A model generated the notes under the pieces. It was not told the origin of the DNA. It saw nothing but the letters and a program-made list of their open reading frames with translations, and did not search any database. The translations under genes were made by a program, and so were the position numbers. This document shows, one piece after another, positions 19,907-28,151 of a DNA stretch of 64,000 nt. Positions within the stretch are counted from its first letter, which is position 1; each line of letters opens with the position of its first letter. Source of the DNA: Candidatus Latescibacterota bacterium (GTDB lineage: Bacteria > Krumholzibacteriota > Krumholzibacteriia > JACNKJ01); contig JACKDC010000006.1 of NCBI GenBank assembly GCA_020633725.1, positions 216,192-280,191 of the forward strand, read 5' to 3'.

Positions 19907-21112
19907 ATGGCTGACCTCGCGGTGGACCTCTTCGGTCTCCACTTTCCCAACCCCGTGTGGCCGGCGGCCGGGCCCACCGTCCGCGACGGCGAGCTGATCC
20001 TGCGCCAGGTGGCCGGCGGCGCCGGCGGTGTGGTCTGCAAGACCATCAGCAGCGTGCCCGCGCCCGTGCCCAAGTACCACATGATGAACCTGGCCAAGAA
20101 TCGACGGGGCGGCATGCTCAACGCCGAGCTCTGGAGCGAGCTGCCGGCCGAGCAGTGGTTCGACCGCGAGTACGGCATCGCGCTCACGGCGCCGGTCCCC
20201 ATCATCGCGAGCCTCGGCTACACCGCCGAGGAGGTGGCCCGCCTCGGCAAGCGCGCCGAGGCCGCGGGGGTGCACGCGCTCGAGGTCACGGTGCACTACG
20301 CGCAGGAAGAGCCCTGGCAGGTGATGAAGGCGCTGCGCGAGGCCGTGGACATTCCCATCATCGCGAAGCTCAGTCCACATGACCCTGTGACTGTAATCGA
20401 CGCCGCCGTGAAGCTCGAGCCCTACGTGGACGCCATCGCGGCCGTCAACAGCCTGGGGCCGGCGCTGCGCATCGACGTGGAGCGCTGCCAGCGCATCATG
20501 GGCACCGAGTACGGCTACGGCTGGCTGAGCGGGCCGCCGATCAAGCCGGTGGCGCTGCGGATCGTCTTCGACATCGCGCGCTCGGTGAAGGTGCCGGTGA
20601 TCGGCGTCGGCGGCATCCGCACGGGCGTGGACGTGGTGGAGTTCCTCATGGCCGGCGCGAGCGCGGTGCAGGTCTGCACGGCGAACATCTACGAGGGGCC
20701 GCAGGTCTTCGCGCGCATCAACCGCGAGCTGGAGGCCTGGCTCGACGAGCACGGCTACGCCAGCGCGCGCGAGATCGTGGGCCTCTACCCGCGCAAGCTC
20801 GACGCCGAGGCGGGCCGCACCTTCGACGGCCTCGGCACCACCGGCCGCGTGCACCTGGAGGGACCGCCGCCCATGGTGACGCCCGACGCCTGCACGCTCT
20901 GCAACCTCTGCGTCGTGAGCTGCGAGTACGACGCCCTGCGCATCGACAAGGCCGAGGACCCCGAGGCGGTCATCATCGAGGACGAGCGCTGCTTCGTCTG
21001 CGGGCTCTGCGTCACCGTCTGCCCCACGGCCGCGCTCACCCTCGACCTCGACGCGACCCTCGGCCCGGCCGGGCCCATCCAGCCGGAGCCGCGCGCGGGG
21101 AAGCGCACATGA
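19907..21112 (+). CDS. preA: PreA-like dihydropyrimidine/dihydroorotate dehydrogenase with two 4Fe-4S clusters
   Basis: The product is 401 aa. Residues 1-310 are a TIM-barrel of the dihydroorotate dehydrogenase type: LFGLHFPNPVWPAAGP at the start, IIAKLSPH at the strand carrying a catalytic lysine, and YGYGWLSGPPIKPVALR, which matches the GGLSG-IKP region of dihydropyrimidine dehydrogenase. The C-terminal 80 residues hold two ferredoxin clusters (CTLCNLCVVSC and CFVCGLCVTVCP). That layout is PreA, the catalytic half of bacterial PreTA. No PreT-type flavoprotein is nearby, so the electron donor is missing from the window. ATG 19907 has GAAAGGAG just upstream; the TGA overlaps the next ATG. In E. 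coli the ssnA-ygfM-xdhD set is preceded by ygfK, also an iron-sulfur oxidoreductase, so a reductive step on a purine-derived ring is reasonable. Confidence 0.82.
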   Translation: MADLAVDLFGLHFPNPVWPAAGPTVRDGELILRQVAGGAGGVVCKTISSVPAPVPKYHMMNLAKNRRGGMLNAELWSELPAEQWFDREYGIALTAPVPIIASLGYTAEEVARLGKRAEAAGVHALEVTVHYAQEEPWQVMKALREAVDIPIIAKLSPHDPVTVIDAAVKLEPYVDAIAAVNSLGPALRIDVERCQRIMGTEYGYGWLSGPPIKPVALRIVFDIARSVKVPVIGVGGIRTGVDVVEFLMAGASAVQVCTANIYEGPQVFARINRELEAWLDEHGYASAREIVGLYPRKLDAEAGRTFDGLGTTGRVHLEGPPPMVTPDACTLCNLCVVSCEYDALRIDKAEDPEAVIIEDERCFVCGLCVTVCPTAALTLDLDATLGPAGPIQPEPRAGKRT

Positions 21113-22503
21113 GCCTGCTCATCCGCAACGCGCGGCTCGTGGCCACCATGGACGACGCGGACCGCCGCCTCGAGGCCGCCAGCGTGCTGATCGAGGGTGG
21201 GCGCATCGCGGCCCTGGGTCCGGACGCGTCGCTCGTCGGGCGCTTCGCGCCGGCGCAGCGGGTCATAGACGGCGCGGATCTCCTGGTGACGCCGGGTCTC
21301 GTCAACACGCATCACCACCTCTACCAGACGCTCACCCGCGCGCTGCCCGGCGCGCAGGACGCGCCGCTCTTCGACTGGCTGCTGCACCACTACCCGATCT
21401 GGCGGCATCTGGACGCCGACATGCTCGCCATCGCCACGCGCACGGGCCTGGCCGAGCTGCTGCTCTCGGGCTGCACGCTGACCAGCGACCACCACTATCT
21501 CTACCCGGCTGGAACCCACGGCCATCTAGTAGACGTGCAGATCGAGGAGGCCCGCGCGCTCGGGATCCGCTTCCAGCCCACGCGCGGCTCCATGAGCCTC
21601 GGCGAGAGCGCGGGCGGGCTGCCGCCGGACGCCGTCTGCCAGAGCGAGGCGACGATCCTCGCCGACTGCCGTCGCCTGGCCGCGAGCAGCGATCCCGCGC
21701 CGGGCGCCATGCTGCGCATCGACCTGGCGCCGTGTTCGCCGTTCTCTGTCACCGCGGACACGCTGCGCGCCACGGCGGCCCTGGCCCGGGAGGCGGGGCT
21801 GCGCCTGCACACCCACGTGGCCGAGACGCTGGACGAGGAGCGCTACTGCCTCGAGCAGTTCGGCCGCCGTCCGGTGGCCCACATGCACGCGCTGGGCTGG
21901 ACGGGCCCGGACGTCTGGTACGCCCACGCGGTCCACCTGGACGACAGCGAGATCGCCCTGCTCGGCGAGACCGGCACCGGCGTCGCGCACTGTCCCAGCA
22001 GCAACATGCGCCTGGGCAGCGGCGTCGCGCGGATCAAGGAACTGCTGGCCGCGGGCGCGCCCGTGGGTCTGGCCGTGGACGGCTCCGCCTCCAACGACGG
22101 CTCCCGCCTTCTCCCCGAGGCCCGCCAGATGCTTCTTCTCAGCCGCCTGCGCAAGCCCGCGCACTGGCTCACGGTGGACGAGGTCTGGCGCGTCGCCACG
22201 CGCGGCGGCGCGGCGGTGCTCGGCCGCGCGGAGCTGGGCAGCATCGCGCCCGGGCAGTGGGCCGACCTCGCGCTCTGGGACCTCGGCGGCCTGGAGATGG
22301 CCGGCGCGCAGGCGGATCCCCTGGGCGGGCTGCTGCTCGCCGGAGCGGCCGCCGCGCCGCGGCCCCGCTTCGTGATCGTCAACGGGCGCGTGGTGGTGGA
22401 CGACGGCCGCATCCCCGGCCTCGACGAGCGCGCCCACGCCGGGCGGCACAACGCGGCGGCGGCGACACTGCTCGAGCGCGCACTGGCGGAGGGAGGTGCA
22501 TGA
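21109..22503 (+). CDS. 8-oxoguanine deaminase-type amidohydrolase
   Basis: This 464-aa protein belongs to the amidohydrolase superfamily of cytosine/guanine deaminase-like enzymes. Metal ligands are visible: NTHHH with H68 and H70, HTHVAE further on, a HAVHLDD segment and DGSASND with the catalytic Asp. The segments SDHHYLYP and GSMSLGESAGGLPPD are characteristic of the 8-oxoguanine deaminase group, which converts 8-oxoguanine to urate and ammonia. The related SsnA and hydroxyatrazine hydrolases are less close by memory. ATG 21109 overlaps the previous TGA (ATGA), and its own TGA overlaps the next ATG. Within this operon it would feed urate or a related oxypurine to downstream enzymes. Confidence 0.88.
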   Translation: MSLLIRNARLVATMDDADRRLEAASVLIEGGRIAALGPDASLVGRFAPAQRVIDGADLLVTPGLVNTHHHLYQTLTRALPGAQDAPLFDWLLHHYPIWRHLDADMLAIATRTGLAELLLSGCTLTSDHHYLYPAGTHGHLVDVQIEEARALGIRFQPTRGSMSLGESAGGLPPDAVCQSEATILADCRRLAASSDPAPGAMLRIDLAPCSPFSVTADTLRATAALAREAGLRLHTHVAETLDEERYCLEQFGRRPVAHMHALGWTGPDVWYAHAVHLDDSEIALLGETGTGVAHCPSSNMRLGSGVARIKELLAAGAPVGLAVDGSASNDGSRLLPEARQMLLLSRLRKPAHWLTVDEVWRVATRGGAAVLGRAELGSIAPGQWADLALWDLGGLEMAGAQADPLGGLLLAGAAAAPRPRFVIVNGRVVVDDGRIPGLDERAHAGRHNAAAATLLERALAEGGA

Positions 22504-23033
22504 TCGGAGCGTACTACTCCTATCGCGTCGACGCGGACGATCGCATCCGCGAGGTCGACGCGGCCTGGCTCGACTTCGCGATCGAGAACGACGCGCCCGA
22601 ACTCACCGCGGAGGCCGTGCTCGGCCGGTCGCTCTGGGACTTCGTGGACGGCGACGCCATCTGCAAGCTCTACGGGATGATCTTCGCCTCGCTGCGCGCG
22701 AAGCCGTCGGAGGTCAAGCTTCCCTTCCGCTGCGACTCGCCCACGCGGATCCGCCAGATGCTGATGACCCTGCGCTCCGAGCGGGGCGGCGGGATTGCCA
22801 TGGAGACGCAGCTCTTCCACAGCGAGGAGCGCGCGCCGGTCCTGCTCTTCGATCGCAAGGCGCCGCGCGCGCCCGAGGGCCTGCCGATCTGCTCCGTCTG
22901 CCTGCGCGTGGACCTGGGCGGCGAGTGGGTGGACGCCGCCGAGGCCGTGGTGCGCCGCCGTCTCTTCTCGCAGGAGCGGCCGCCGCGTCTCGACGAGACC
23001 GTCTGTCCCGACTGCTTCGGCGCGCCGCGATGA
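22500..23033 (+). CDS. PAS-like domain protein with C-terminal CxxC/CxxC zinc knuckle
   Basis: The protein has 177 aa. Residues 1-115 look like a PAS fold (YYSYRVDADDRIREVDAAWLDFA ... VLGRSLWDFVDG). The C-terminal part has ICSVC near 135-139 and VCPDC near the end, with GEW and an arginine/leucine segment between. This matches the IC..C ... W ... E ... CP.C zinc-binding tail found after PAS domains in many bacterial sensors. There is no kinase or DNA-binding domain. It starts ATG 22500 inside the ATGA overlap with the deaminase, behind GGGAGG, and its TGA overlaps the next gene, so it is a fixed operon member. A redox or ligand sensor that acts on an enzyme in the operon is possible but not shown. 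Confidence 0.7.
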   Translation: MIGAYYSYRVDADDRIREVDAAWLDFAIENDAPELTAEAVLGRSLWDFVDGDAICKLYGMIFASLRAKPSEVKLPFRCDSPTRIRQMLMTLRSERGGGIAMETQLFHSEERAPVLLFDRKAPRAPEGLPICSVCLRVDLGGEWVDAAEAVVRRRLFSQERPPRLDETVCPDCFGAPR

Positions 23034-23734
23034 TCCCGCCCCTCCGCATCGCCCTGATCGGCGAACGCGACCCCGCGGTGACGGCGCACCGCGCCATCCC
23101 CGAGGCCCTCGCGCTCGCCGGCGCGGCCCTGGCGCTGGAAGTCCAGGGCGAGTGGCTGGCCACCGACCGGATCGTCAGCCAGGCGGATCTCGACGGCTAC
23201 GACGCCTTCTGGTGCGTGCCCGCCTCGCCCTATGTGAGCGAGGCCGGCGCGCTGCGCGCGATCCGGCATGCGCGCGTCGGCGGCCTGCCCTTCCTGGGCA
23301 CCTGCGGCGGCTTTCAGTACGCCGTGCTGGAGTACGCCCGGAACGTCCTCGGCTGGGGCGACGCCGGACACGCGGAGCTGGATGCGAACGCGACGAACGC
23401 CGTGATCGTCCCGCTGCTCTGCGCCCTGGTGGAGACGCGCGGCGCGCTGCGGCTGGTGGAGGGTTCGCGCCTTGCCCGCAGCTACGGCATGCTCACGATC
23501 CAGGAGGGCTACCACTGCAGCTACGGGCCGAGCGCGGCCTTCGCCGCGGCGCTGGCGGTCGGTCCCCTGCGCGTCACGGCCACCGACGAGGCCGGCGATC
23601 CGCGCGCGGTGGAGCTGGACGGCCATCCCTTCTTCGTCGGCACGCTCTTCCAGCCCGAGCGACGCGCGCTCACGGGGGAGACGCCGCCGCCGGTGCTGGC
23701 GCTGGTCGAGGCCGCGGCCGCGGGGCGCGGGTAG
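23030..23734 (+). CDS. CTP-synthase C-terminal-related glutamine amidotransferase-like protein
   Basis: The 234-aa product corresponds to a free class-I glutamine amidotransferase domain of the CTP synthase type, without the synthase part. The nucleophile elbow is intact (GTCGGFQY, C92). The catalytic histidine position is changed: the usual F-H-P-E reads FQPE, with Q208 replacing His and E210 kept. This matches what I recall of the family called CTP synthase C-terminal region-related (seleno)protein. Classical glutaminase chemistry is therefore doubtful. ATG 23030 overlaps the previous TGA. Presence in a purine-type operon suggests a role on an amide or ureide intermediate, but this is open. 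Confidence 0.72.
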   Translation: MIPPLRIALIGERDPAVTAHRAIPEALALAGAALALEVQGEWLATDRIVSQADLDGYDAFWCVPASPYVSEAGALRAIRHARVGGLPFLGTCGGFQYAVLEYARNVLGWGDAGHAELDANATNAVIVPLLCALVETRGALRLVEGSRLARSYGMLTIQEGYHCSYGPSAAFAAALAVGPLRVTATDEAGDPRAVELDGHPFFVGTLFQPERRALTGETPPPVLALVEAAAAGRG

Positions 23735-23741
23735 GGGCGCC

Positions 23742-24128
23742 ATGTCCACCGCCGTCGCCGTGTCCGCGGTCCTCATCACCCTGGCGCTGGTCTTCTACAC
23801 GCTCGGGGTCTGGGCCGAGCGCATCGCGCGGCTGCTCAAGCCCTGGCACGTGGCGGTGTTCTGGACCGGCCTCGGCTTCGACGTCGCCGGCACGCTGGCC
23901 ATGCACCGTCTCGCGAAAGGTCCCTTCTCCCTGCGCGACAGCCACACGCTCACGGGACAGATCGCGCTGTGGCTGATGCTGATCCACGCCGCCTGGGCGA
24001 CGCGGGTGGCTCGGCGGGGCAGCCCCGAGGCGAGGTCGCGCTTTCATCGCTACAGCGTGCTGGTCTGGCTGATCTGGCTGGTGCCCTACATCGGGGGGAT
24101 GATCGTGGGGATGCGCGGCCGTCCTTGA
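23742..24128 (+). CDS. HsmA-like small membrane protein (TIGR03987-type)
   Basis: The 128-aa protein has four hydrophobic helices with conserved histidines and tryptophans (FYTLGVWAER, LKPWHVAVFWTGLGFDVAGT, LTGQIALWLMLIHAAWA, VLVWLIWLVPYIGGM). That pattern fits the HsmA/TIGR03987 family of small integral membrane proteins, whose function is not established. The ATG is eight bases after the amidotransferase stop. It is the last gene before a new promoter at 24125, so it likely ends the first transcript. Confidence 0.7.
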   Translation: MSTAVAVSAVLITLALVFYTLGVWAERIARLLKPWHVAVFWTGLGFDVAGTLAMHRLAKGPFSLRDSHTLTGQIALWLMLIHAAWATRVARRGSPEARSRFHRYSVLVWLIWLVPYIGGMIVGMRGRP

Positions 24129-24153
24129 CGCCGGCGCGGTCCGGCGCTGTAAT
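24125..24153 (+). promoter_or_regulatory. Strong candidate promoter before ygfM-xdhD-like pair
   Basis: TTGACG at 24125-24130 and TGTAAT at 24148-24153 with a 17-base spacer. The -35 box overlaps the stop codon of the HsmA-like gene. The next gene starts at 24184 behind GGAGGGAGGG, giving a leader of about 24 bases. Confidence 0.6.
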
Positions 24154-24183
24154 GACGCGATGGCCGCGGAGGGAGGGCTGCGC

Positions 24184-25005
24184 ATGAGCTGGATCAAGGA
24201 CTATCGCCTCACCGCCGACCTGGACGAGGCCGCCGAACTCCTGGCGCGCCCCGACGAGCGCTGGGCCGTCTTCGGCGGCGGCAGCCGCCTCGTGGCGCGC
24301 AAGCCGCCCGAGGTGGAGCGGCTGGTCGACCTGCTGCCCCTCGGCCTCGACCGCATCGAAGACGGCGACGACGGCGCCCTCCGCCTCGGCGCCCGCGTGC
24401 GCCTGCAGACCCTGGCCGACCGCAAGGACCGCGACGGCCTCCTGCGCGCGGCGTCCCTCTCCCTCGCCCACTCGGTGAACCTGCGCAACCAGATGACGCT
24501 GGCCGGCGAGACCGCCTGGCCCATCGTGCTGAGCGAGCTGCAGACGGCGCTCGTGGCCCTGGACGCCCGCGTGCATCGCCACGCCCTCGCGCCCGCGGGC
24601 GTCGCCGACTACCTGGCCGAGTCGCCGCGCGCGGGGATCATCACGGCGCTGGAGCTGCCGGCCGCGCGCGGCTGGCGCTTCGGCTTCCACGCGCTGCGCG
24701 CCGCGAGCGCCGCGCGGCCGCAGCTGGTGCTCGCCGCGGGCGTGGAGCTGGTGGATGGCCGGATCAAGGCGGCGCGTCTCGTCTACGGACGCTTCGGCGA
24801 GCGGCCGCAGCGCGCGCTGGGACTGGAGCGGCGGCTCGTGGGCGAGGCGCCGGCGCCGCTTGGACTCGGCACGCTGGAGGGCGACCTGCGCGACGGGCTC
24901 GCGCCCTTCGACGACCCCGGCGTCGACGCGGCAAGCAAGTGGGACGGCGCCGCGGCGCTGGTGGACGAGTTCCTGGCCACCTGTCGCGGAGCGTCCGGGC
25001 CGTGA
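24184..25005 (+). CDS. ygfM: YgfM-like FAD-binding subunit of molybdenum hydroxylase
   Basis: The 273-aa protein resembles the FAD subunit of xanthine-dehydrogenase-type enzymes, and E. coli YgfM in particular: VFGGGSRLVARKPP, LPLGLDRIEDGDDGALRLGARVRLQTL and LRNQMTLAGETA line up with YgfM's FAGGS, DWDNGALRIGAMSRL and RNQSTIGGE. The second FAD motif, LGGN in typical CoxM/XdhB subunits, is here LAGE, as in YgfM. The start ATG 24184 is preferred over ATG 24160 because GGAGGGAGGG sits six bases ahead. The stop overlaps the GTG of the next gene (GTGA). It would carry electrons between FAD and the XdhD-like partner. Confidence 0.82.
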   Translation: MSWIKDYRLTADLDEAAELLARPDERWAVFGGGSRLVARKPPEVERLVDLLPLGLDRIEDGDDGALRLGARVRLQTLADRKDRDGLLRAASLSLAHSVNLRNQMTLAGETAWPIVLSELQTALVALDARVHRHALAPAGVADYLAESPRAGIITALELPAARGWRFGFHALRAASAARPQLVLAAGVELVDGRIKAARLVYGRFGERPQRALGLERRLVGEAPAPLGLGTLEGDLRDGLAPFDDPGVDAASKWDGAAALVDEFLATCRGASGP

Positions 25006-27860
25006 ACCCGGCGGACCGCAGCCTGCGCTTCACCCTGAACGGCCGCGCGCTGGAGCTGGCCGTCCCGCCGGCGCTGGACCTGCTGACCCTGCTGCGCGAG
25101 CTGGGCTGCATGTCGGTCAAGTTCTCCGACGAACACGGCGAGGGCGGCGCCGACACGGTGCTCGTCGACGACCGGCCCGTCAGCGCGGCCACCCACCTCG
25201 CGCTGCAGGTGGAGGGGCGTCGCGTGGAGACGCTCGAAGGCCTGCGCGACACGCCCTGGCTCGCCGCGCTGGCCGAACGCTTCCTCGACGAGGGCGCCGT
25301 GCAGTGCGGCTACTGCACGCCGGCCCTTCTGCTGCAGCTGGAGGCCCTGCGCCGCCGCGATCCCGCGCCCGACGAGACCGCCCTGCGCGCCGCGCTGGGG
25401 GCCGTGTTCTGTCGCTGCACCGGCATGGTCAAGCCGCTGCGGGCCGCCCGCGTGGCCTTCGGCCTGGCGGCGCCGCGCGAGTCGGGGGCGCGGGCCGCGC
25501 GGGAGGGCGGCGCGCCGCTGCGCGTCGTCGGTCACGATGCGCGGCGCGTGGACGGCCGCGCGTTGGTGCGCGGCGAGCCCGTCTTCGCCGGCGACCTGGA
25601 GCCTGCCGGCGCGCTCATGCTCGCGATCCTGCCGAGCCCTCACGCGCACGCGCGCATCCGCGCCATCGACACGACCGCCGCGCTGCGGCTGCCCGGCGTG
25701 GCGGCGGTGCTCACCTGGCGCGACGTCCCCCGCCGCGCCTACACCAGCGCGGGCCAGGGCTTCCCCGAGCCCAGCCCCTACGACTGCTATCTGCTGGATG
25801 ACAAGGTCCGCCACGTGGGCGACAAGGTGGCGCTCGTGGCCGCCGAAACGCCCGCCGCCGCCGCGGCGGCCTGCGCGGCCATCGCGGTGGACTACGAGCT
25901 GCTGCCCCACTTCCTCGACGAGCGCGAGGCCCAGGCCGAGGGCGCGCCCATCGTCCACGACGAGCCCCGCCCCGACGACCCCCAGACCGACCTGCTCTTC
26001 TGGCCGGAGGACCCCGCGCGGAACGTCGCCGCGCGCACCTCGCTCGACCTGGGCGACGTGGACGCCGGCTTCGCGGCGGCGAGCGCCGTGATCGAGCGCG
26101 AGTACCGCACGCACCAGGTGCAGCAGTGCTCGCTGGAACCCCACGTGTGCAGCAGCTGGCTCGACGCCGACGGCCGCCTCGTGATCCGCAGCAGCACGCA
26201 GGTGCCCTTTCACGTCCGGCGCGTGGTCGCGCGCCTGCTCGACCTGCCCACGAGCCGCGTGCGCGTGATCAAGGCGCGCGTGGGCGGCGGCTTCGGCGGC
26301 AAGCAGGAGATCCTCGGCGAGGAGCTGGTGGCGCTGATGACGCTGCGCACCGGCCGTCCCGTGCGCCTCGTCCTGAGCCGCGCCGAGGAACTGCGCTTCG
26401 CGCGCAGCCGTCACCCGGCCCGCGTGCGCTACCGCGCGGGCTTCGACGCCGCGCGACGCCTGACCGCCATGCAGATGGACATCCTCGAGAACACCGGCGC
26501 CAACGGCGCGCACGCGCTCACGGTGATGTCCGTGTCGGCCAACAAGGGCCTCAGCCTCTACCCGGCGCCGGCGGTGCGGCACCGGGGCGTGGCCGTCTAC
26601 AGCAACCGGCCGCCGGCGGGGGCCTTTCGCGGCTACGGTTCGCCCCAGGCCTTCTTCGCGCTGGAGTCCTTCATGGACGAGGCCGCGCGCGAACTCGGCG
26701 CCGATCCCTTCCGCCTGCGCCTGGACAACGCGCTGCGCGTGGGCGACGCCATGGAGGTGGCCGCGAAGCTGGGCGAGGGCCGCGAGGGCGTGCTGTCCAC
26801 GTTGACGAGCGGCGCCATCGAGGGCTGCCTGCGTGCGGGGCGCGAGGCCATCGGCTGGGACACGGCCCCGCGGGGCTGTCCGCCGCCGAATGCGCCGCCC
26901 TGTTCGCCGCTGCGGCGGGGGCTGGGCTTCGCGCTGGTGATGCAGGGCTCGGGCATCCCCGGCATCGACATGGCCGGCGCCTTCCTCAAGATGAACGAGG
27001 ACGGCGGCTTCAACCTCATGGTGGGAGCCGCGGACATCGGCACCGGCTCGGATACCGTGCTGGCGCAGATCGCCGCCGAGGTGCTGGGCGTGACGCCGGC
27101 GATGATCGTGGTGACCAGCGGCGACACGGACCACACGCCTTTCGACCCGGGCGCCTACGCCTCGAGCACCACCTACATCAGCGGCGGCGCGGTCAAGAAG
27201 GCGGCCGAGACGCTGCGCGCGCGCATCCTCGACTACGCCGCGTTGCTGCTCGACGCCGATGCCGCCGGCCTGCGGCTGGACGGCCCCGCCGTCCTGGCCC
27301 CGGACGGCCGCCGCCTGCCCTTCACCGAGATCGGCACGCGGAGCCTCTACACGGACCATCAGCGGCAGCTCATGGCCTCGGCCAGCCACGTGTCGCCGGA
27401 CTCGCCGCCGCCCTTCGCGGCGCAGTTCGCCGAGATCGAGGTGAACCTGGCCACCGGCGCGATCCGCGTGCTGCGCTTCGTCACGGCTGTGGACGCGGGC
27501 CGCGTCCTCAACCCCGCCATGGCCGAGGGGCAGGTGGAGGGCGCGGTGGCCCAGGGACTGGGCATGGCGCTGGTGGAGCGGATGGCCTTCGACGCGGCGG
27601 GACGTCCCCAGGCCGCCAGCTTCCGCGAGCACGGCTACCTGGTGCCTGACGACCTGCCCGAGCAGCAGGTGATCTTCGTGGAGGACCACGAACCCACGGG
27701 GCCTTTCGGGGCCAAGGCCGTGGCCGAGATCTGCATCAACGGCCCGGCCCCCGCCGTGGCCAACGCCCTCGCCGACGCCACCGGCGTCCGCCTGCGGGAG
27801 ACTCCCCTGACGCCAGACCGGGTGCGCGCCGCCCTGCGCGCAGCCGGTCTCCGATTATAG
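25002..27860 (+). CDS. xdhD: XdhD-like molybdenum hydroxylase, fused [2Fe-2S] and molybdopterin domains
   Basis: The 952-aa protein joins an N-terminal iron-sulfur region (1-160) to a molybdopterin-binding region (170-952). In the plant-type [2Fe-2S] domain all four ligand positions are lost: D43, G48, D51 and A62 stand where cysteines are expected. The second, helical cluster keeps its four (QCGYC with C102 and C105; CRCTG with C137 and C139). E. coli XdhD, to which the whole chain aligns by memory, has lost both sets. The molybdenum domain keeps VGGGFGGKQ, AFRGYGSPQ, ADIGTGSDT and the GPFGAKAVAEI segment with the expected active-site Glu. The family is thought to hydroxylate or dehydroxylate purine-like heterocycles. 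GTG 25002 overlaps the YgfM-like stop. A free intact [2Fe-2S] subunit lies at 39943-40443. Confidence 0.88.
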   Translation: MNPADRSLRFTLNGRALELAVPPALDLLTLLRELGCMSVKFSDEHGEGGADTVLVDDRPVSAATHLALQVEGRRVETLEGLRDTPWLAALAERFLDEGAVQCGYCTPALLLQLEALRRRDPAPDETALRAALGAVFCRCTGMVKPLRAARVAFGLAAPRESGARAAREGGAPLRVVGHDARRVDGRALVRGEPVFAGDLEPAGALMLAILPSPHAHARIRAIDTTAALRLPGVAAVLTWRDVPRRAYTSAGQGFPEPSPYDCYLLDDKVRHVGDKVALVAAETPAAAAAACAAIAVDYELLPHFLDEREAQAEGAPIVHDEPRPDDPQTDLLFWPEDPARNVAARTSLDLGDVDAGFAAASAVIEREYRTHQVQQCSLEPHVCSSWLDADGRLVIRSSTQVPFHVRRVVARLLDLPTSRVRVIKARVGGGFGGKQEILGEELVALMTLRTGRPVRLVLSRAEELRFARSRHPARVRYRAGFDAARRLTAMQMDILENTGANGAHALTVMSVSANKGLSLYPAPAVRHRGVAVYSNRPPAGAFRGYGSPQAFFALESFMDEAARELGADPFRLRLDNALRVGDAMEVAAKLGEGREGVLSTLTSGAIEGCLRAGREAIGWDTAPRGCPPPNAPPCSPLRRGLGFALVMQGSGIPGIDMAGAFLKMNEDGGFNLMVGAADIGTGSDTVLAQIAAEVLGVTPAMIVVTSGDTDHTPFDPGAYASSTTYISGGAVKKAAETLRARILDYAALLLDADAAGLRLDGPAVLAPDGRRLPFTEIGTRSLYTDHQRQLMASASHVSPDSPPPFAAQFAEIEVNLATGAIRVLRFVTAVDAGRVLNPAMAEGQVEGAVAQGLGMALVERMAFDAAGRPQAASFREHGYLVPDDLPEQQVIFVEDHEPTGPFGAKAVAEICINGPAPAVANALADATGVRLRETPLTPDRVRAALRAAGLRL

Positions 27861-28151
27861 CGGGAGCCCTCGACCAAACTGGCCCGCCCTCTGCTTCTCT
27901 CCCCTTTCGCGCGACAGCCGCTCCGTTCGCCGGGGCGGACGCTCAGCCTTAACTGATTTGACGGCAGCGAAATGCGCGCCAGGCGCGGCGGCAGGGCCCC
28001 ACGGGAGGCCCCGCTCGCCGCACGCCCCGTGGCCGCAGGTGGCAACTCTTTCAGCACCTGCGCACGAGTCGGCGGCAAACCCGCCGCAGGCGCCGGCATT
28101 TCAGACCTTGCCGCGAGCAATCGCGGCTCGAGCCATGAAGGAGCCCGAACG
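27861..28151 (+). promoter_or_regulatory. 291-base leader with sigma54-like element before histidine kinase cluster
   Basis: No convincing gene lies here. TGGCCCG-4-CTGC at 27880-27894 has the GG and GC pairs at exact -24/-12 spacing, so a sigma54 promoter is possible; in such GC-rich DNA chance matches are common. From about 27965 the sequence holds several GC-rich inverted repeats and could fold as a long leader. The block CGGCGGCAAACCCGCCG around 28070-28086 is one hairpin. GAAGGAG at 28136-28142 is the ribosome-binding site of the next gene. Confidence 0.3.

Noticed and set aside
25000..27860. In-frame selenocysteine codons in the XdhD-like gene, since the enzyme family is linked to selenium.
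   Set aside because: No in-frame TGA is needed: the frame is continuous. Selenium in this family is a labile cofactor, not a coded residue, and no insertion element was seen.
28061..28100. A GGCAAACC segment in the kinase-cluster leader resembling part of a cyclic-di-GMP riboswitch.
   Set aside because: The rest of the riboswitch core, including the second conserved block after the first stem, is not present; the segment is explained by a simple CGGCGG/CCGCCG hairpin.
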